Origin: Molanna angustata
Lineage: Eukaryota > Arthropoda > Insecta > Trichoptera > Molannidae
Direction of reading: 5' to 3'
Length of the DNA: 64,000 nt
Assembly (NCBI GenBank): GCA_963576475.1
Contig: OY754982.1
Coordinates: 22,184,336 to 22,248,335 of the forward strand
In this document: in pieces, positions 21,828 to 32,996 of the stretch
Layout: every line of letters starts with the position of its first letter
Position numbering within the stretch: position 1 is the stretch's first letter
The notes under the pieces: generated by a model
What the model was told of the DNA's origin: nothing
The model's database searches: none
Seen by the model: only the letters and a program-made list of their open reading frames with translations
Program-made: the position numbers and the translations under genes

Positions 21828-22288
21828 CTTAAGAGGCTATAGTAGGTTATATAGTAAATTTTGAAAATAATTTCCCTAGTAGGTACCTACCCTCAAAAGA
21901 TACGTCTTTGAAATAGGGAAAATTTTGTATGTACATCTTTATTCTATTGTATGAGTTTTTTGAATTTTGAATTTGTTTAATACTTTTCTTGTATAATCAG
22001 TTTTAGTAAAACCTTTTTTAATTTTTTTATTGTATGTAACTAAAAAACTACATAGCCTATGAAGTAGATTTTTACATTAATCGAAAGAGAATATGATAAT
22101 CTACCGGCTGTGTTTTTTATTATTATAATATTTTAATAACAATTCTTGCTATTAAAAAAAAACTTTTTAATGTTGTATATCGCATATCAGGTGATATACA
22201 ATATTTTCTCGTGTTTCATACATTAGAAGGTAATTTAGTGTGCACTTTTGCGTGCATCCGTATACTCAGGGTATACAAGGGCCTTAAG
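21828..22288 (+). repeat. Dispersed repeat family F, copy 2
   Basis: Homologous to 19556-20032 along its length, ending GGGCCTTAA. Confidence 0.7.
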
Positions 22289-22483
22289 ACTAACTTGTTT
22301 CTCAGAGCCAACAAATAAGCTATAGCGCCCTTGGAGTGGTCTTGTATCACTTAACGGCGTTTTTTAACCATAGAAAAATATAGATCTGACCATACAACTC
22401 TCTCACACGGGACTAAGATTAATACTGTCGATTCATTAAGAGAACTATTCGACAGTGGATTATTAATAATATACATAAGAATG

Positions 22484-23055
22484 GGCCGGTATTACAGTCT
22501 CAGTTTAAGAGCTAACTCAAGTTTTACAAAAATATAGCGCATGACAGTGTCCGTTTAGACCTAATCTTCCCTCAATTACGTCACTAAAACGACAACTATT
22601 TGTCTCAACGTTTCTGGAGGATTAAGTACTTAACGGTGAGTCAACTGTCATTTCTCGACTCGTTGCTAGGCAACGCGTGTAGTTTCAGTGTTCTATCACT
22701 AGAGGCGTTAGTTGTATCGATGGTGGCGCCACACAACAAAACAAACTGACAAATAATAACGAACATGGGCATTTAAAAGCATTATTTTGGTGAAAAAAAT
22801 TAAATTTACCATGTTGGATAATAAAACAATAGTATTTCATATCGTACCGTCTCGTTTTGTAGTTCGTATTATTTGAGGTTATTTAAAATTTGACAGATAA
22901 TAACCACAGAAAAAGTAAAAAATGTCTATAATTGACGATTTAGTAACTGACATGTCATATTGCACTGTAATACGGAAATGGATTCAATCTCCCCTTAACA
23001 TTAATCTTGAGTTTAACAAACTCAATGAGTTGAGGACCAACTGTAATATCGGGCC
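22484..23055. mobile_element. GGCC-terminus DNA-transposon-like element, copy 3 (shorter)
   Basis: Starts GGCCGGTATTACAGTCTC and ends AATATCGGGCC. Related to 50005-50947 at both ends (CCTAATCTTCCCTCAATTACG; TAACTGACATGTCAT) but with a different, shorter middle. No clean target duplication. Confidence 0.65.
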
Positions 23056-24724
23056 TATATTCCGTAAGTAGTACGAGCTATTTTCAGTATACCTACCTAC
23101 GTGCCAATATGGTATGCTACGAGTTCCTATATAAAGGGTATGAAATATATTTGAATGATGACGCATGAACCATTTCGATGACCGAGGCACAATAATTAGT
23201 GTTATATGACGTAGGTAAATAATTCTAAATTAATTTACAATTCTGTGTCTGAAATCGCTAATGATGTAATATGATAACCAGGACCGGAATATGGAGGTGG
23301 GGGCGCTGGCCGGTCTGGTAGTGGGTGTACAATTTGATGGGGGCGCACAATTTCCTAATAATATACGAGTATGTATTACAAATATATTGGTATACCTACA
23401 CAAAACCATTTTAATACCTATTATATGTATTATAGTCAAATACTGATTGCCTTCCATATGACGTACATAGATAAACCTAAAAACTCACTTCTTCCGCGGG
23501 TCTTACAAAAACCTCTAATATATTCAAAGCGCCCTTGAGGTGAGATTATCACAAAAACGGCGCTTTAAAAATCATCCAAATTTATTATCATTATTATTAT
23601 ATCATGAGTAGGTACATTTTTTATGTAGGCAACTCATTCTTTTTTTCTGTGGCATTGATAAAATCACAAATTTAGGTAATTAGTATGTACTATTGCCTTT
23701 AAAATTTAGGTCTGATTCCTTATTTCAAAGTTGTCATTCATACCGCAATCGTAGTGCCACCCTTGACGGTTACAAGTGAAACCTGGGGGGCAAGTCTGGT
23801 TGCTTATTTACCCAGGGTATGGAATCATTCCATTTTCTAAACCTCATGGCAAGTCCCGTCTTGGGTTTTGGTGAGCGAAATCACGATTTCACGGAGATTC
23901 CACGAATTAGTACCAAATGGCAAGTCCCGTTCAGGGTAATCGAAAAGATTCCATCGATAATCGGGGTTTTGATTTCGCTTGCAAAATGGGTGGTGTTTTG
24001 CGAGCTGTCAAATTTGTTCAATGTTTAAAATGACGAATCTTTTATATATTTCAGAAAAGCGCATCAACTTTTTACGAAAGTATACAAATAAAACATTAAT
24101 GTTTCATTCAAAATTATTTGTTTTGATCCAGAAAGGTTATTTGTGTGAAAAAAGACCACTTCAGTGTAGCATGTTTTTTGGTGTTTTTTTTGCGTATTTC
24201 TCTCGTTGGTTTGATTGATGAATGAGAATTTGTGTTTTTGGTTGATTTTGCGAATATTAAAATAAATAAGAAGTTGTATGAATTTGTATAAGACATATTT
24301 ATTATAAGATAAGTGGTCATTATTATTCACAAAAAATCGCTACAATGAAGAATTGATGACGAAGAAGAAAGAAAAGTTCGTTTTCAATACTAGACTTGTA
24401 GGTACATACATATAGGTAATCTAAGATGCCGCCAAATTTATGAGTCGTTTTGCCGCGGAGGATGCGCGGTGGCGGAGGTACACGTTGCTGTCAGTGTAAA
24501 GACGGAAAAAATGTTCGAGCCAGTTCAACCAGTATAAAATCAAACCATCTGACTCCAAATATTATCCGGAGATATCTAATTTCAACGTTAAAAACTGGTA
24601 AACGTAAAATACTCTCTAGTGGTGAAAACAAATTAGTTGTACCTAATTTGAATTTGTTTTGCAACTTTCTTTCCTGTGCGGTGAGATGTCAAGATTCACA
24701 AGCATAATGTCATTATGTACACAT
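23056..24724. other. No gene; foldback fragment and AT-rich sequence
   Basis: 23782-23935 contains GGGGGGCAAGTCTGGTTGC, GGCAAGTCCCGTC and GGCAAGTCCCGTTC, remnants of the foldback family seen at 30854. 23285-23350 is G-rich. The + frames at 23819-24028 and 24450-24707 have no recognisable domain. Confidence 0.4.
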
Positions 24725-25250
24725 TAAGAAGCCAGCATTTGGTCTTTATGGAGAATACTGTAGAGTTCCAGGTACTTCTCATGTTTGTTGAAGACAGGCC
24801 TGCTTTACCCAATTTGGATTGCCGATGCTTCCGTCCCTTGTCAACTGAGCAGCGAGATATTTAAAGGACTCAACATTTACTGTAATGTCTCCATCTACTG
24901 TCTAGCATTAGTGCAGAAGTCGTTGCACATTACATTGATCTTCACAACATTAATTTTTAGCCCAACGCTTCATGAGTGAGTTTATAGGTTCTCGGTGGTT
25001 ACTGAACCAGTCAGAGTGCATATCACTGACTTTTACTCAACGTTTTCTGCCTTTGTGCAAATATTCAATTATCCTCACAATTTTGTCTGGTATGCCATAT
25101 GCAGAGAGAATCCCCCATAAGCTTGGTCAGTGAGGACTGTCAAAAGTATGAAGCTATAATACTACTAGTCAAAAGCCTTTTCATCTACGAAGCAACACGC
25201 TAGGGAACTTTGACTCAATGCTTTGTTGCAGAAGGCACCTGAGATTATGT
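24725..25250 (-). mobile_element. Decayed LINE reverse-transcriptase remnant
   Basis: Minus-strand reading around 25040-25110 gives YGIPDKIVRIIEYLHKG, the finger-region pattern of insect non-LTR reverse transcriptases (YGIP.KIV..I..LY.G), with an in-frame stop soon after. Upstream and downstream pieces resemble RT text with many breaks. Inactive. Confidence 0.65.
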
Positions 25251-25448
25251 TCTGCACATGACTTCCTAGGAATAAAACAGGGTTTGTAGGAATATGAGAT
25301 GAAAATATCACTTTTTATTATTTAAATAAAGTAGATAAAAAACTACATAACATGTATTTGTATTAACTCCATTCAAACGTTTATATAAAAATTCAAAATA
25401 TTCTACAAAACTATCTTTCATTAATGAATATAACGTTCTCTTAAACTA

Positions 25449-25543
25449 AGCATGAATCCTATAGGTGAACAAAATTGTTTGAGGCAGGGCGCAGTTTAAG
25501 CTTGGTATCACTGGATTACTAAGCCAGTGCGATGCCTGCTCCA
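25449..25543 (-). repeat. SINE family A, old degenerate head
   Basis: CTATAGGTGAAC, GAGGCAGGGC and CACTGGATTACTAAGCCAGTG are recognisable with many substitutions. Confidence 0.6.
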
Positions 25544-25570
25544 ACACAAACTTATCTTCAATCGATTATT

Positions 25571-25694
25571 TTTTTAAAGAATAAATTTGTCCTTGAAACA
25601 AGTACATATACATCTTCATATGTTCCCTTAATAAGCATAAATTATGCTTGTGTTAAAGGTGAACGAAATCTGTAGAGACAGGATTCGAACTCGT
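25571..25694 (-). repeat. SINE family A, truncated at the box B region
   Basis: Tail words AACAAGTACATATACATCTT and AAGGTGAACGAAATC are followed by ACAGGATTCGAACTCG, where homology stops. Confidence 0.7.
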
Positions 25695-27015
25695 CTCTTA
25701 ATTTATGGAATAAAGTACAAATTGATAGCATTACTGTCTGACATTATAGAGAATAATTTGACAATACTTACATTATGCAATTTCATGTGCTCTGATCAGA
25801 AGCTGGCATTTATCGTTGGAGGTATACAAGATTTTAACAATAAAATTAGATATGGGATTTAAAATAAAAATACATCTTAAAATTATTAATTATATGTATA
25901 TTAACAATTGGATTACATCTTAAAAATATTATTTATTATATGTATATTAACAATTGGGTTTCTTCAAATTGAATGCTACTCAAATACCTCATTACCTGCT
26001 TGATAAATCTTGAAATCACAATACCTATAAGCATCAAAATCTGTGATGTAGAGAATCTAATAGGTTACGGATACATTTTTTGTTAGCATGTTTTGTATAC
26101 ATGTCTTATATTCACAAACCCTTAAAATATTTAAATCCATGTAACACAATAATGAATATAAATAAATATATAGACCTTACACCATAAACCAATTCATTGA
26201 AGCTCCATACTAAAAACAATAATCCAAATTCTGAATGAAAAAAGCTGCCAGATTTTGAATAACTATAAAATATGTTTCATACTCAGTATTAAAAATAACT
26301 GTTTCATTAAGCATTTAATATTAAGAGATTGAAACGTGTTGATATAGTTGTGATACCTCCACATATTACACTAAACACAAATATTAATAAATTCCTGTAT
26401 GTTTTATATCTACTAACAATCTTTTACTATTTATATTTGTAATTAAAATCATTCACAATTTTATTTTCACACAAAATTACTGTAGAAATCTACGTATGTA
26501 CATAATGTACAACACATAATGGTAATACAAGAACTCAAGACATATTTCAAGAATATATAAAAAACTTTCATATACCTACACCTTAATTTTTTTAATCAAA
26601 GCAACACAAAACAACCACTTTAAAAAAGCATAAGTAAATCTAAATTATGTAATGAATATACATAAATATATAGACTTTACATCATAAACAAATTAATTCA
26701 AGTTTCATATTTAAAATTCAACAATAACAACATCTAAATGAAAAATATATATATATTTTTAAATAACTACAACATATTATATTTCATGCTCCATAAAAAT
26801 GTACTTCAAAGCAAATGTTTCAATAAGTATTTAATATCAATGTAATAGTAAAGAGAAAGTTATGATCTGTAAGTCTAATAGGAATAAAACACACTTACTT
26901 AAGTTTTATTAGTAATTTAATATTTAGGCATTAGATGGTATCGGTCTGTAAAAGACTATCATCAGAGTGTGTTTTATTTCTATTTTATAATGGTGTTTCA
27001 CAAATAAATGTCCGT
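25695..27015. other. No gene; AT-rich with internal duplications
   Basis: Short similar segments recur (ATGTATATTAACAATTGG near 25893 and 25939; TGAATATAAATAAATATATAGAC-type near 26153 and 26653), suggesting old local duplication. No RNA gene or exon recognised. Confidence 0.4.
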
Positions 27016-27023
27016 AGACAAAC

Positions 27024-28064
27024 CCCCCGAAATTGGTGAGGCTTATCAAATCAACCATGAACAACTCCAGATGTCAGGTCAAGGTAGATGGAGAACTGAC
27101 GGAGGAATTCGCAGTGTCTCAGGGTCTGAAACAGGGTGATGGCCTGGCTCCCACTCTCTTCAATATCGTGCTTGAGCATGTGATAAGAAAAACTCTAGTG
27201 GACACCAATTCCAATATTTGCTACAAAAGTAGTCAAATTGTCGGCTATGCGGATGATATTAACATCATAGGAAGATCAATGACAGCCATTGAAGAAGTCT
27301 TCGACCCCTTAGAGACAGCAGCATGTGAAGTGGGATTGTGTATAAACAAAGAAAAGACAAAAGTAATGGCACAAAGCAGAAACCCGGCGCATCGACCGAG
27401 AGGCAGTGTGCAATATAAGGATAACTACTCGTTTGAAGTAGTGGATCAATTCACTTACCTGGGCTCCAGTCTTACCGAAAATAATGAAGATCCAGCTGAA
27501 ATAAGAAAAAGAATTACGGCAGCCAATAAAACATATTTTTCATTGCTCCCTGTTTTTAAATCTCGCAGTGTCCATCGTAAAACAAAAGTCACACTCTACA
27601 AGACCATAGTCAGAACAGTGTTGGCATATGGATGCGAGACATTAACCATAACGGCGAAGATGTCTGAAACGCTGGACACCTTTGAAAGAAAGGTACTGCG
27701 TAGAATATGCGGCCCCGTGAAGGATGGCGATGAATGGCGCATTAGACGCAACGATGAGTTGTACAACATATACCAGACCCCAAGTATCTCAACGCACATG
27801 AAATTACTTAGGCTGAGATGGGCTGGACATGTACAACGAATGCCAACCTCACGGGTGCCGAAACGAATCATGACTGGACACCCAGGTGGGAGAAGAAGGG
27901 TAGGAAGACCAAGGCTGCGGTGGGAAGATGAGGTCAAAAAGGATGCGGCTCAGCTTCTCCAAGAGAGGAGCTGGAAAGTGGCAGCAGAGGACAGGATTGG
28001 ATGGAGGCGAAAGTTAACGGAGGCCAAGGCTCGATTTGGGCTGTAGCGCCATCGAAGAAGAAGA
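27024..28064 (+). mobile_element. Young 5'-truncated non-LTR retrotransposon copy
   Basis: Body of a LINE flanked by an 8-bp duplication AGACAAAC (27016-27023 and 28065-28072) with a (GAA)n 3' tail at 28053-28064. The coding frame is open throughout, which is exceptional among the LINE remnants in this window. The endonuclease domain and the first RT motifs are missing. Confidence 0.85.
27033..28046 (+). CDS. Reverse transcriptase, C-terminal two-thirds (non-LTR retrotransposon)
   Basis: An RNA-dependent DNA polymerase fragment of 337 residues. GLKQGDGLAPTLFN (about residues 31-44) is the RT motif-4 region and YADDINIIGR (about 72-81) holds the catalytic YADD pair. LTYLGSSL-like FTYLGSSLTENN follows, then the thumb/C-terminal region with TYLPF-type YGCETLTIT, RLRWAGHVQRM and GRRRVGRPRLRWED, ending ARFGL and a stop. 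The N-terminal endonuclease and RT finger motifs are absent, so it cannot act alone. The listed start is a TTG; homology continues upstream into the truncation point, so there is no true initiator here. Family looks RTE/BovB-like from its QGDGLA and YADDI text, but I hold that loosely. The minus-strand frame at 27596-27937 is a shadow. Confidence 0.85.
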   Translation: MVRLIKSTMNNSRCQVKVDGELTEEFAVSQGLKQGDGLAPTLFNIVLEHVIRKTLVDTNSNICYKSSQIVGYADDINIIGRSMTAIEEVFDPLETAACEVGLCINKEKTKVMAQSRNPAHRPRGSVQYKDNYSFEVVDQFTYLGSSLTENNEDPAEIRKRITAANKTYFSLLPVFKSRSVHRKTKVTLYKTIVRTVLAYGCETLTITAKMSETLDTFERKVLRRICGPVKDGDEWRIRRNDELYNIYQTPSISTHMKLLRLRWAGHVQRMPTSRVPKRIMTGHPGGRRRVGRPRLRWEDEVKKDAAQLLQERSWKVAAEDRIGWRRKLTEAKARFGL

Positions 28065-28171
28065 AGACAAACTTATAATAAAAGAGTTATCTATAGTGAT
28101 ACTACCTCTACATTTTATACTAAATATTAATATTTCTATCTCAGTTTATGTAATATTAGCAAACAAAGTTA

Positions 28172-28459
28172 TTAGTTATTAATTTTAAAATGCTTGGCAC
28201 AGAAATTATTCTCAAGGCGTGGATACTTCAGAGTGATTGTTTTAACTTCTCCGTCAAGATCTTTTTCAAATCCAATAGATGTAAGAATTGAGAACATATA
28301 GCAGATTTGGAAGTAGGAATCCATTCTTTGTTGAATTGCTGATATCAATTTTGGTGTAACATCGTGGAGAGGCACATTAAAATTGAAACAGTGCCCATCC
28401 TTCTTCAGATAAGTCTCATAATTTAATTCACGGCCAGGAACACAGCAATACAGAACCAT
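28172..28459 (-). CDS. Possible terminal exon of an unrecognised nested minus-strand gene
   Basis: A 95-residue minus-strand frame opening with ATGGTTCTG directly after a good acceptor (AAATTTACAG, AG at 28461-28460). Composition looks protein-like rather than AT-noise: MVLYCCVPGRELNYETYL, a hydrophilic middle, then a helical segment around residues 40-62 and TLKYPRLENN near the end, then stop TAA. The upstream region holds a matching donor (GTAAGT at 28961) whose preceding codons are in frame (see 28962-28996). YC..PG.EL loosely recalls insect chemoreceptor ends but the rest does not fit; I do not recognise the product. A decayed or chance frame remains possible. No clear AATAAA immediately after the stop. 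Confidence 0.4.
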   Translation of the reverse strand: MVLYCCVPGRELNYETYLKKDGHCFNFNVPLHDVTPKLISAIQQRMDSYFQICYMFSILTSIGFEKDLDGEVKTITLKYPRLENNFCAKHFKINN

Positions 28460-28545
28460 CTGTAAATTTAAACATTGTTAAGTACAAATTATATCAGATT
28501 ATAACATGAACGTTATATGATGGTGAGAGGAGATATATTTATGTT

Positions 28546-28830
28546 TTGACAAATGTCATTCAAAATGAGTAGATTTCATTTAAAATAATAAATTATTGAA
28601 ATAAAACCATAAAGAAACGTTTAAGACCATTACATTGTGTAAAAGAGTTTGGAATTTCCTATTTATCTATCACTTTAAAGTATGATTTGTCATGACACAA
28701 AATCATCTGTAAATTTAAACCGTGAAGGTATATTTAAGTATAAATGTCATTCAAATACTGTAAAATTCGTTTAAAATAACAAAATATTGAAATATAACCA
28801 TAACGAAACGTTCAAAATCATTTTATAATT
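28546..28830. repeat. Diverged tandem duplication of about 190 bp
   Basis: 28553-28640 and 28744-28823 share ordered words (TGTCATTCAAA, TTTAAAATAA, TATTGAAATA, ACCATAA, GAAACGTT). The acceptor-side sequence CATCTGTAAATTTAAAC at 28457 recurs at 28706, so the duplication includes the splice-acceptor region of the possible exon. Confidence 0.6.
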
Positions 28831-28961
28831 ATATGAAAGAAGTTAACTATCAATTAAAAGTATAATTTGTCATGAAACATAAGCGTCATTTTAGGTTAGA
28901 ATGCTTCATTATAAATACTATTGATAAATTATGGGAATTTCACTACGAATTTGATACTTAC

Positions 28962-28996
28962 TTTTATCAGAGATAATCCGAACACAACATTGTTCA
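28962..28996 (-). CDS. Possible upstream mini-exon joined to 28172-28459
   Basis: On the minus strand, a TTTTTACTATTAAG acceptor-like tract ends at 28997 and GTAAGT starts at 28961. The 35 bases between read NNVVFGLSLIK in the frame that continues into MVLYCC of the next exon. A stop codon in the same frame lies at the acceptor, so the exon must start there if coding. Speculative. Confidence 0.25.
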
Positions 28997-29369
28997 CTTA
29001 ATAGTAAAAATAATAATGGTAATTATCTTAATAACAACGCTCGGAACATAAATATAAGTAATGTCATATTAATACTTTCATGACGTATGTAAATGTAATG
29101 CGTAAATTAACAGGCCGTGGAAGACATTCGATACGATAATCTATATTATCGTCAGTAAAGACTCGGCATAAAACGGTTACGAGAAACACTGTTTTTATGA
29201 ATATTGTCTCGTATCATAAAAACGACCCTTTTTATTTCAAAAATTTGGATAGCATTCAAACCGAGTTTCCAAAACAATTATTTACTGCCATCTGTGAGCA
29301 GATATTGGAAACTTATTACCAAGGGTAAACCATTGATTTCGCTTTCGATTTAGATTTCGCTTTTGTGAC

Positions 29370-29452
29370 CGGACTAGCCATCGTGTAATCGAAAAGCGAA
29401 ATGTAAATGGAATGTAAATGGAATCGTAGTGAACCAGACTTGCCCCCCTGGA
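29370..29452. repeat. Foldback-family fragment ending CCAGACTTGCCCCCC
   Basis: Right terminus of the family at 30854-31211; left end not recognised. Confidence 0.45.
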
Positions 29453-29454
29453 CA

Positions 29455-29900
29455 TGGCAGAAGGCGAACGAAAGCAGAATAAATGTAGTTGAAATAAGAT
29501 CGCTAAGACAAGTTTGTAATAGAACTATGTATGACAGGATATACGAAACGAGGACACAAGAAAATAATATAAGATGAAGAAAGATGTAATTCATATAATG
29601 AAAGATTGAGATAGTTTGACCACTTGGAAAGAATAAATAAGGATCGCCCGACGAAGAAAATATACAAGGCGGACAGGAATGGAATAAGAGTTCGGAGGCG
29701 CCCAAGAAAAAGATGCCTAAACGATAGGTATTATGAATGGTGGAAAGTAAGAAGCGTGAACAACAGATGAACATAATATATAAGACGATGTATGAATGTT
29801 GACGAGGCGATGAATGTATGTCAAGATAGAAAAAATGTGGCGTTCGGTTCTCTCTGCCTACCCCGTAAGGGACATGGCGTGATGGTATGTATTCCTTATT
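29455..29900 (+). mobile_element. Decayed LINE, reverse-transcriptase C-terminus and 3' end
   Basis: Broken frames contain pieces such as VEIRSLRQVCNRTMYDRI, GVRVRRRPRKRC-like text at 29690 and the tail DEAMNVCQDRK.WRSVLSAYPVRDMA near 29795-29880. Several stops and shifts. The minus frame at 29316-29774 is a shadow. Confidence 0.65.
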
Positions 29901-30000
29901 TTAAATAGAAAGAAATAAATAGAAACGATAATTCATATAAGTAAAACTGGTACGTTTGAAATAAAAACACATATTTATGGTTTTTATTTTTCATTTATTT

Positions 30001-30150
30001 TTTTTAAAGAATGAATGTCCTTGAAACAAGAACATATAAATCCTCATACATCCTCTTGTAGGTACTATAGGTGAACGAAATCGGTCGTGGCAGGATTCGA
30101 ACTCGCAACCACTGGATTACTAACCCAGCGCGCTAACCGCTCTGCCACCA
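30001..30150 (-). repeat. SINE family A, minus strand
   Basis: TGTCCTTGAAACAAGAACATA tail-type words, ACTATAGGTGAACGAAATCG, box B complement GGATTCGAACTCGC and GCGCGCTAACCGCTCTGCCA. Confidence 0.85.
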
Positions 30151-30562
30151 CACATCATTCATTGCAGTAATTTTTTGCTTATTTATTTGTTTATTCATTG
30201 GTTTCTAATTTGATTATTTTCGTTTTCATTTCTAATTATAAGTCTTTTTCTTATTAATATTAATATTTTTACTCTCCACACTATGGAATAGGGGAGAGTC
30301 ATGATTTCACAATTTTTAAGCGTATTTTTTTATTTCCGTTTTTCAATATTACAAACATGTAGTTTGAAGTTAACTAAATTTGTGATAAAATTGTTTGTCT
30401 TAAAACATGAATTATTCCTAGATAGATAGACAAAGATTAATTGGAGGCGCAAAAAACATGGTACATAGGTACTTTCCAAAAACATAATTATAAGATCAAA
30501 AATTATTGCTGTTCCTGTATGTATTCATAAATGGAGAAAATAAATTAAATTATTATTATTAA

Positions 30563-30643
30563 ATGTCCCCTCTGCCGGACTTGAACCTAGATCGCCAGCA
30601 CGAAAGCCAAATATCTCGCCACTCATGCCACGGTGGTCGACAA
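30563..30643 (-). repeat. tRNA-like SINE head (B-like)
   Basis: Minus-strand reading: GTCGACCACCGTGGCATGAG, then box B-like GGTTCAAGTCC and a GGGACAT end beside a (TAA)n run at 30550-30562. Similar to but distinct from family B. Confidence 0.55.
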
Positions 30644-30853
30644 TAGCAATTTTGTGCCAAATACGTGTTGAACATTGTTTCACAACTTAAGAGGGCATAT
30701 AACGCTAAATCTAGTGACTGAAAACATGATAATATATTAAAGCCGCCTAATACACTATGAAGTTACGTGTTAGTAAGGGTAATTATCGCGTGCGTTTAAA
30801 ACGGTTTATACGTGATTTAATTTTAGATGCATTTTAAGAACAAACCAGGGGGG

Positions 30854-31039
30854 CAGGGGGGTAAGTCTGGTTCGACCGGCGAAATCAAAACCCTAGTGAT
30901 TACCCATATCATGGATATATTTATCGTATGGAGTTCTATGACATCTAAAGATATTGTAGAACTCCATATAATAATTATATCCATGATATGGGTAAACAAG
31001 GAGGGTTTTTATTTCGACGGTCAACCAGACTTGCCCTCC
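30854..31039. mobile_element. Foldback element 1 of a twin pair
   Basis: Starts CAGGGGGGTAAGTCTGG; both arms hold GACCGGCGAAATCAAAACCC-type and CCCATATCATGGATAT sequence in inverted order, closing at ATCTAAAGATAT. The whole unit can fold on itself. Confidence 0.75.
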
Positions 31040-31211
31040 AGGTCTGTCCGACCGGCGAAATCAAAACCCTGTGATTACCTATATCATTGATATAATTATT
31101 ATATGGAGTTCTATATTATCTTTAGATGTCATAGAACTCCATATGATAATCATATCCATGATATGGGTTTTGGGTTTTGATTTCGCCGGTCGGACCAGAC
31201 TTGCCCCCCTG
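31040..31211. mobile_element. Foldback element 2 of a twin pair
   Basis: A second complete unit of the same family, head to tail with the first, ending CCAGACTTGCCCCCCTG. Arms CATATCATTGATAT and ATATCCATGATATGG around a TATCTTTAGATGTCATAG centre. Confidence 0.75.
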
Positions 31212-32004
31212 AATTGAAAAGAAAAAATATCACGAACATTCACTTTGATTTTATGTACCTACCTACTCTTTAAGCACATATAAAATTTATTTTATTGATT
31301 TATTTCGAAAAAAAAATATGTAAAATATTTTTTCGAAATATATTTTATAATATTTTTTAGGGGAATTTATATTGAATAAAAAAAAATTAAAATTGTGTGG
31401 CGAAAATTCAATAGATATTGAAAATACTTGAATTATTTTTTTAGAAGCACGCTGTTCATCATATTTGAGAAATTTTATTTCAAATTGGAGTTTTTTAGGT
31501 TTATATGCCCCCTTAATCACTTATTAGTCCTAAAAATTTGGTCACTCACCATCATCCATCGGATTGTGGTCCTCTCGTCCTTGTTTTGCCCTGGAAATTC
31601 GCCCACATTGCTAAGCACAGTGGTGATTAGTGTTTGATTTATGGACAATAGAGGTCTATTTAAAATTCCCTTGTTCCAAAATGGCCGCCAATCCCCCCCT
31701 CCTCGCTACCGCTGTCTTCTCCAGCCCCGTTCTTCCCTTCCCCTGTCCTCCCCACACACACAGTCAGCCGCATACGCCCATTGGCCAGAAACACGACCCC
31801 AATTTGCAGGCATCCAATTAATTACATGGCAATTTGATTGGATATCATGACGCGGATTGTTTTAAAATTGGAATGGATCCGATTTTTGACGTATCAAACG
31901 AAATGGCGGGAAAGTATTCGTAATAATATGACATTTGGAGTTGGAGAATTGAATAATACTTATACTATTACCCAATGTACCTATGTATATAGTTAAAAAA
32001 AATA
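31212..32004. other. No gene; C-rich tract
   Basis: 31680-31800 holds ATGGCCGCCAATCCCCCCCT and neighbouring pyrimidine-rich sequence, like 5650-5800. Frames here are composition artefacts. Confidence 0.4.
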
Positions 32005-32531
32005 TTGAGGCCCTTGTATAGGTACCCTGGGCATTCGGATGTAAACAAATATGCACACTAAATTATCTTCTAATGTATGAAACACGAAAAAATATTGTGT
32101 ATCACCTAACATGTGATATATCTACTTTATTTTTTCGTGAAGTATAGGTAAAATTTGAGTTTTTTTTCAAATAGCAAAATAGTATTTAAAATATCAAAAT
32201 AGTAAAATTCTCAGCCGGTAGATTTTCATATATTCTCTTTCGATTGAAGTAAAAATTTACTTCATAGGCCTTTTATTTTTTTAGCTACCCACAATAAGTA
32301 AAAATTTAATAAGTATAAAAACTAATTTTACCAAAGAAGTATCATAGAAAAATTAAATTTAATATCGCATGTGATATAAAAAATATTTAAATAAAAACTG
32401 TTCTTTGTTTTAAATATGTATCTAAATTTAATTTATCTAGTTTTAAATAAATATGTAGAGAATTTAAATTTTAAATATGTACTAGTTTTTTATTGAAAAT
32501 ATTTAAAAAAAAACTATATAGCCTCTTAATA
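32005..32531 (-). repeat. Dispersed repeat family F, copy 3
   Basis: Reverse-complement homologue of 19556-20032 and 21828-22288. Confidence 0.65.
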
Positions 32532-32538
32532 ATATATT

Positions 32539-32610
32539 CTTGTAGCATGAACATATCATCCTCAGACATTCCTTTAACTAAGTATTAATGCTTGTGCTAT
32601 AGGTGAACGG
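32539..32610 (-). repeat. SINE family A, tail only
   Basis: Contains AAGTATTAATGCTTGTGCTA and TAGGTGAACGG, then homology stops before the tRNA-like head. Confidence 0.65.
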
Positions 32611-32996
32611 ATATATTTATTTATATGATGTCAAATAATATTTTTTTCACAAACATTAAATATAGTCACCACAATTTAAAATAAACACCGAAGTAAGTAC
32701 CTATATTTCATATTGTAGAATCCGATATTTTTCATAACTCGCTCCACTAATTTAAAAATAATATTTTTATAATTGAATCAATAATCTGTTTTATGATTTC
32801 TGAGTATTTCATTTTTATAAATATCATCAATCGATTCTGTGAATTAACGTCATGCATAATACAATACTTATTTCCAAGAATCCAATTAATATTTTTTACA
32901 TACCAAAACACACATTACTTTCTGCACAAGTACCTAAGCATTTGATTTTTATTCCATTTTCATACAGTTAATCAAATATGATAAATATCTCTTTAG

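Noticed and set aside
23979..24330. Overlapping frames on both strands (79, 88 and 68 residues)
   Set aside because: AT-rich, mutually overlapping, no domain.
27596..27937. 113-residue minus-strand frame
   Set aside because: Shadow of the reverse-transcriptase frame on the plus strand.
29316..29774. 152-residue minus-strand frame
   Set aside because: Overlaps a decayed LINE on the plus strand and has no domain; interpreted as a shadow of the purine-rich RT sequence.
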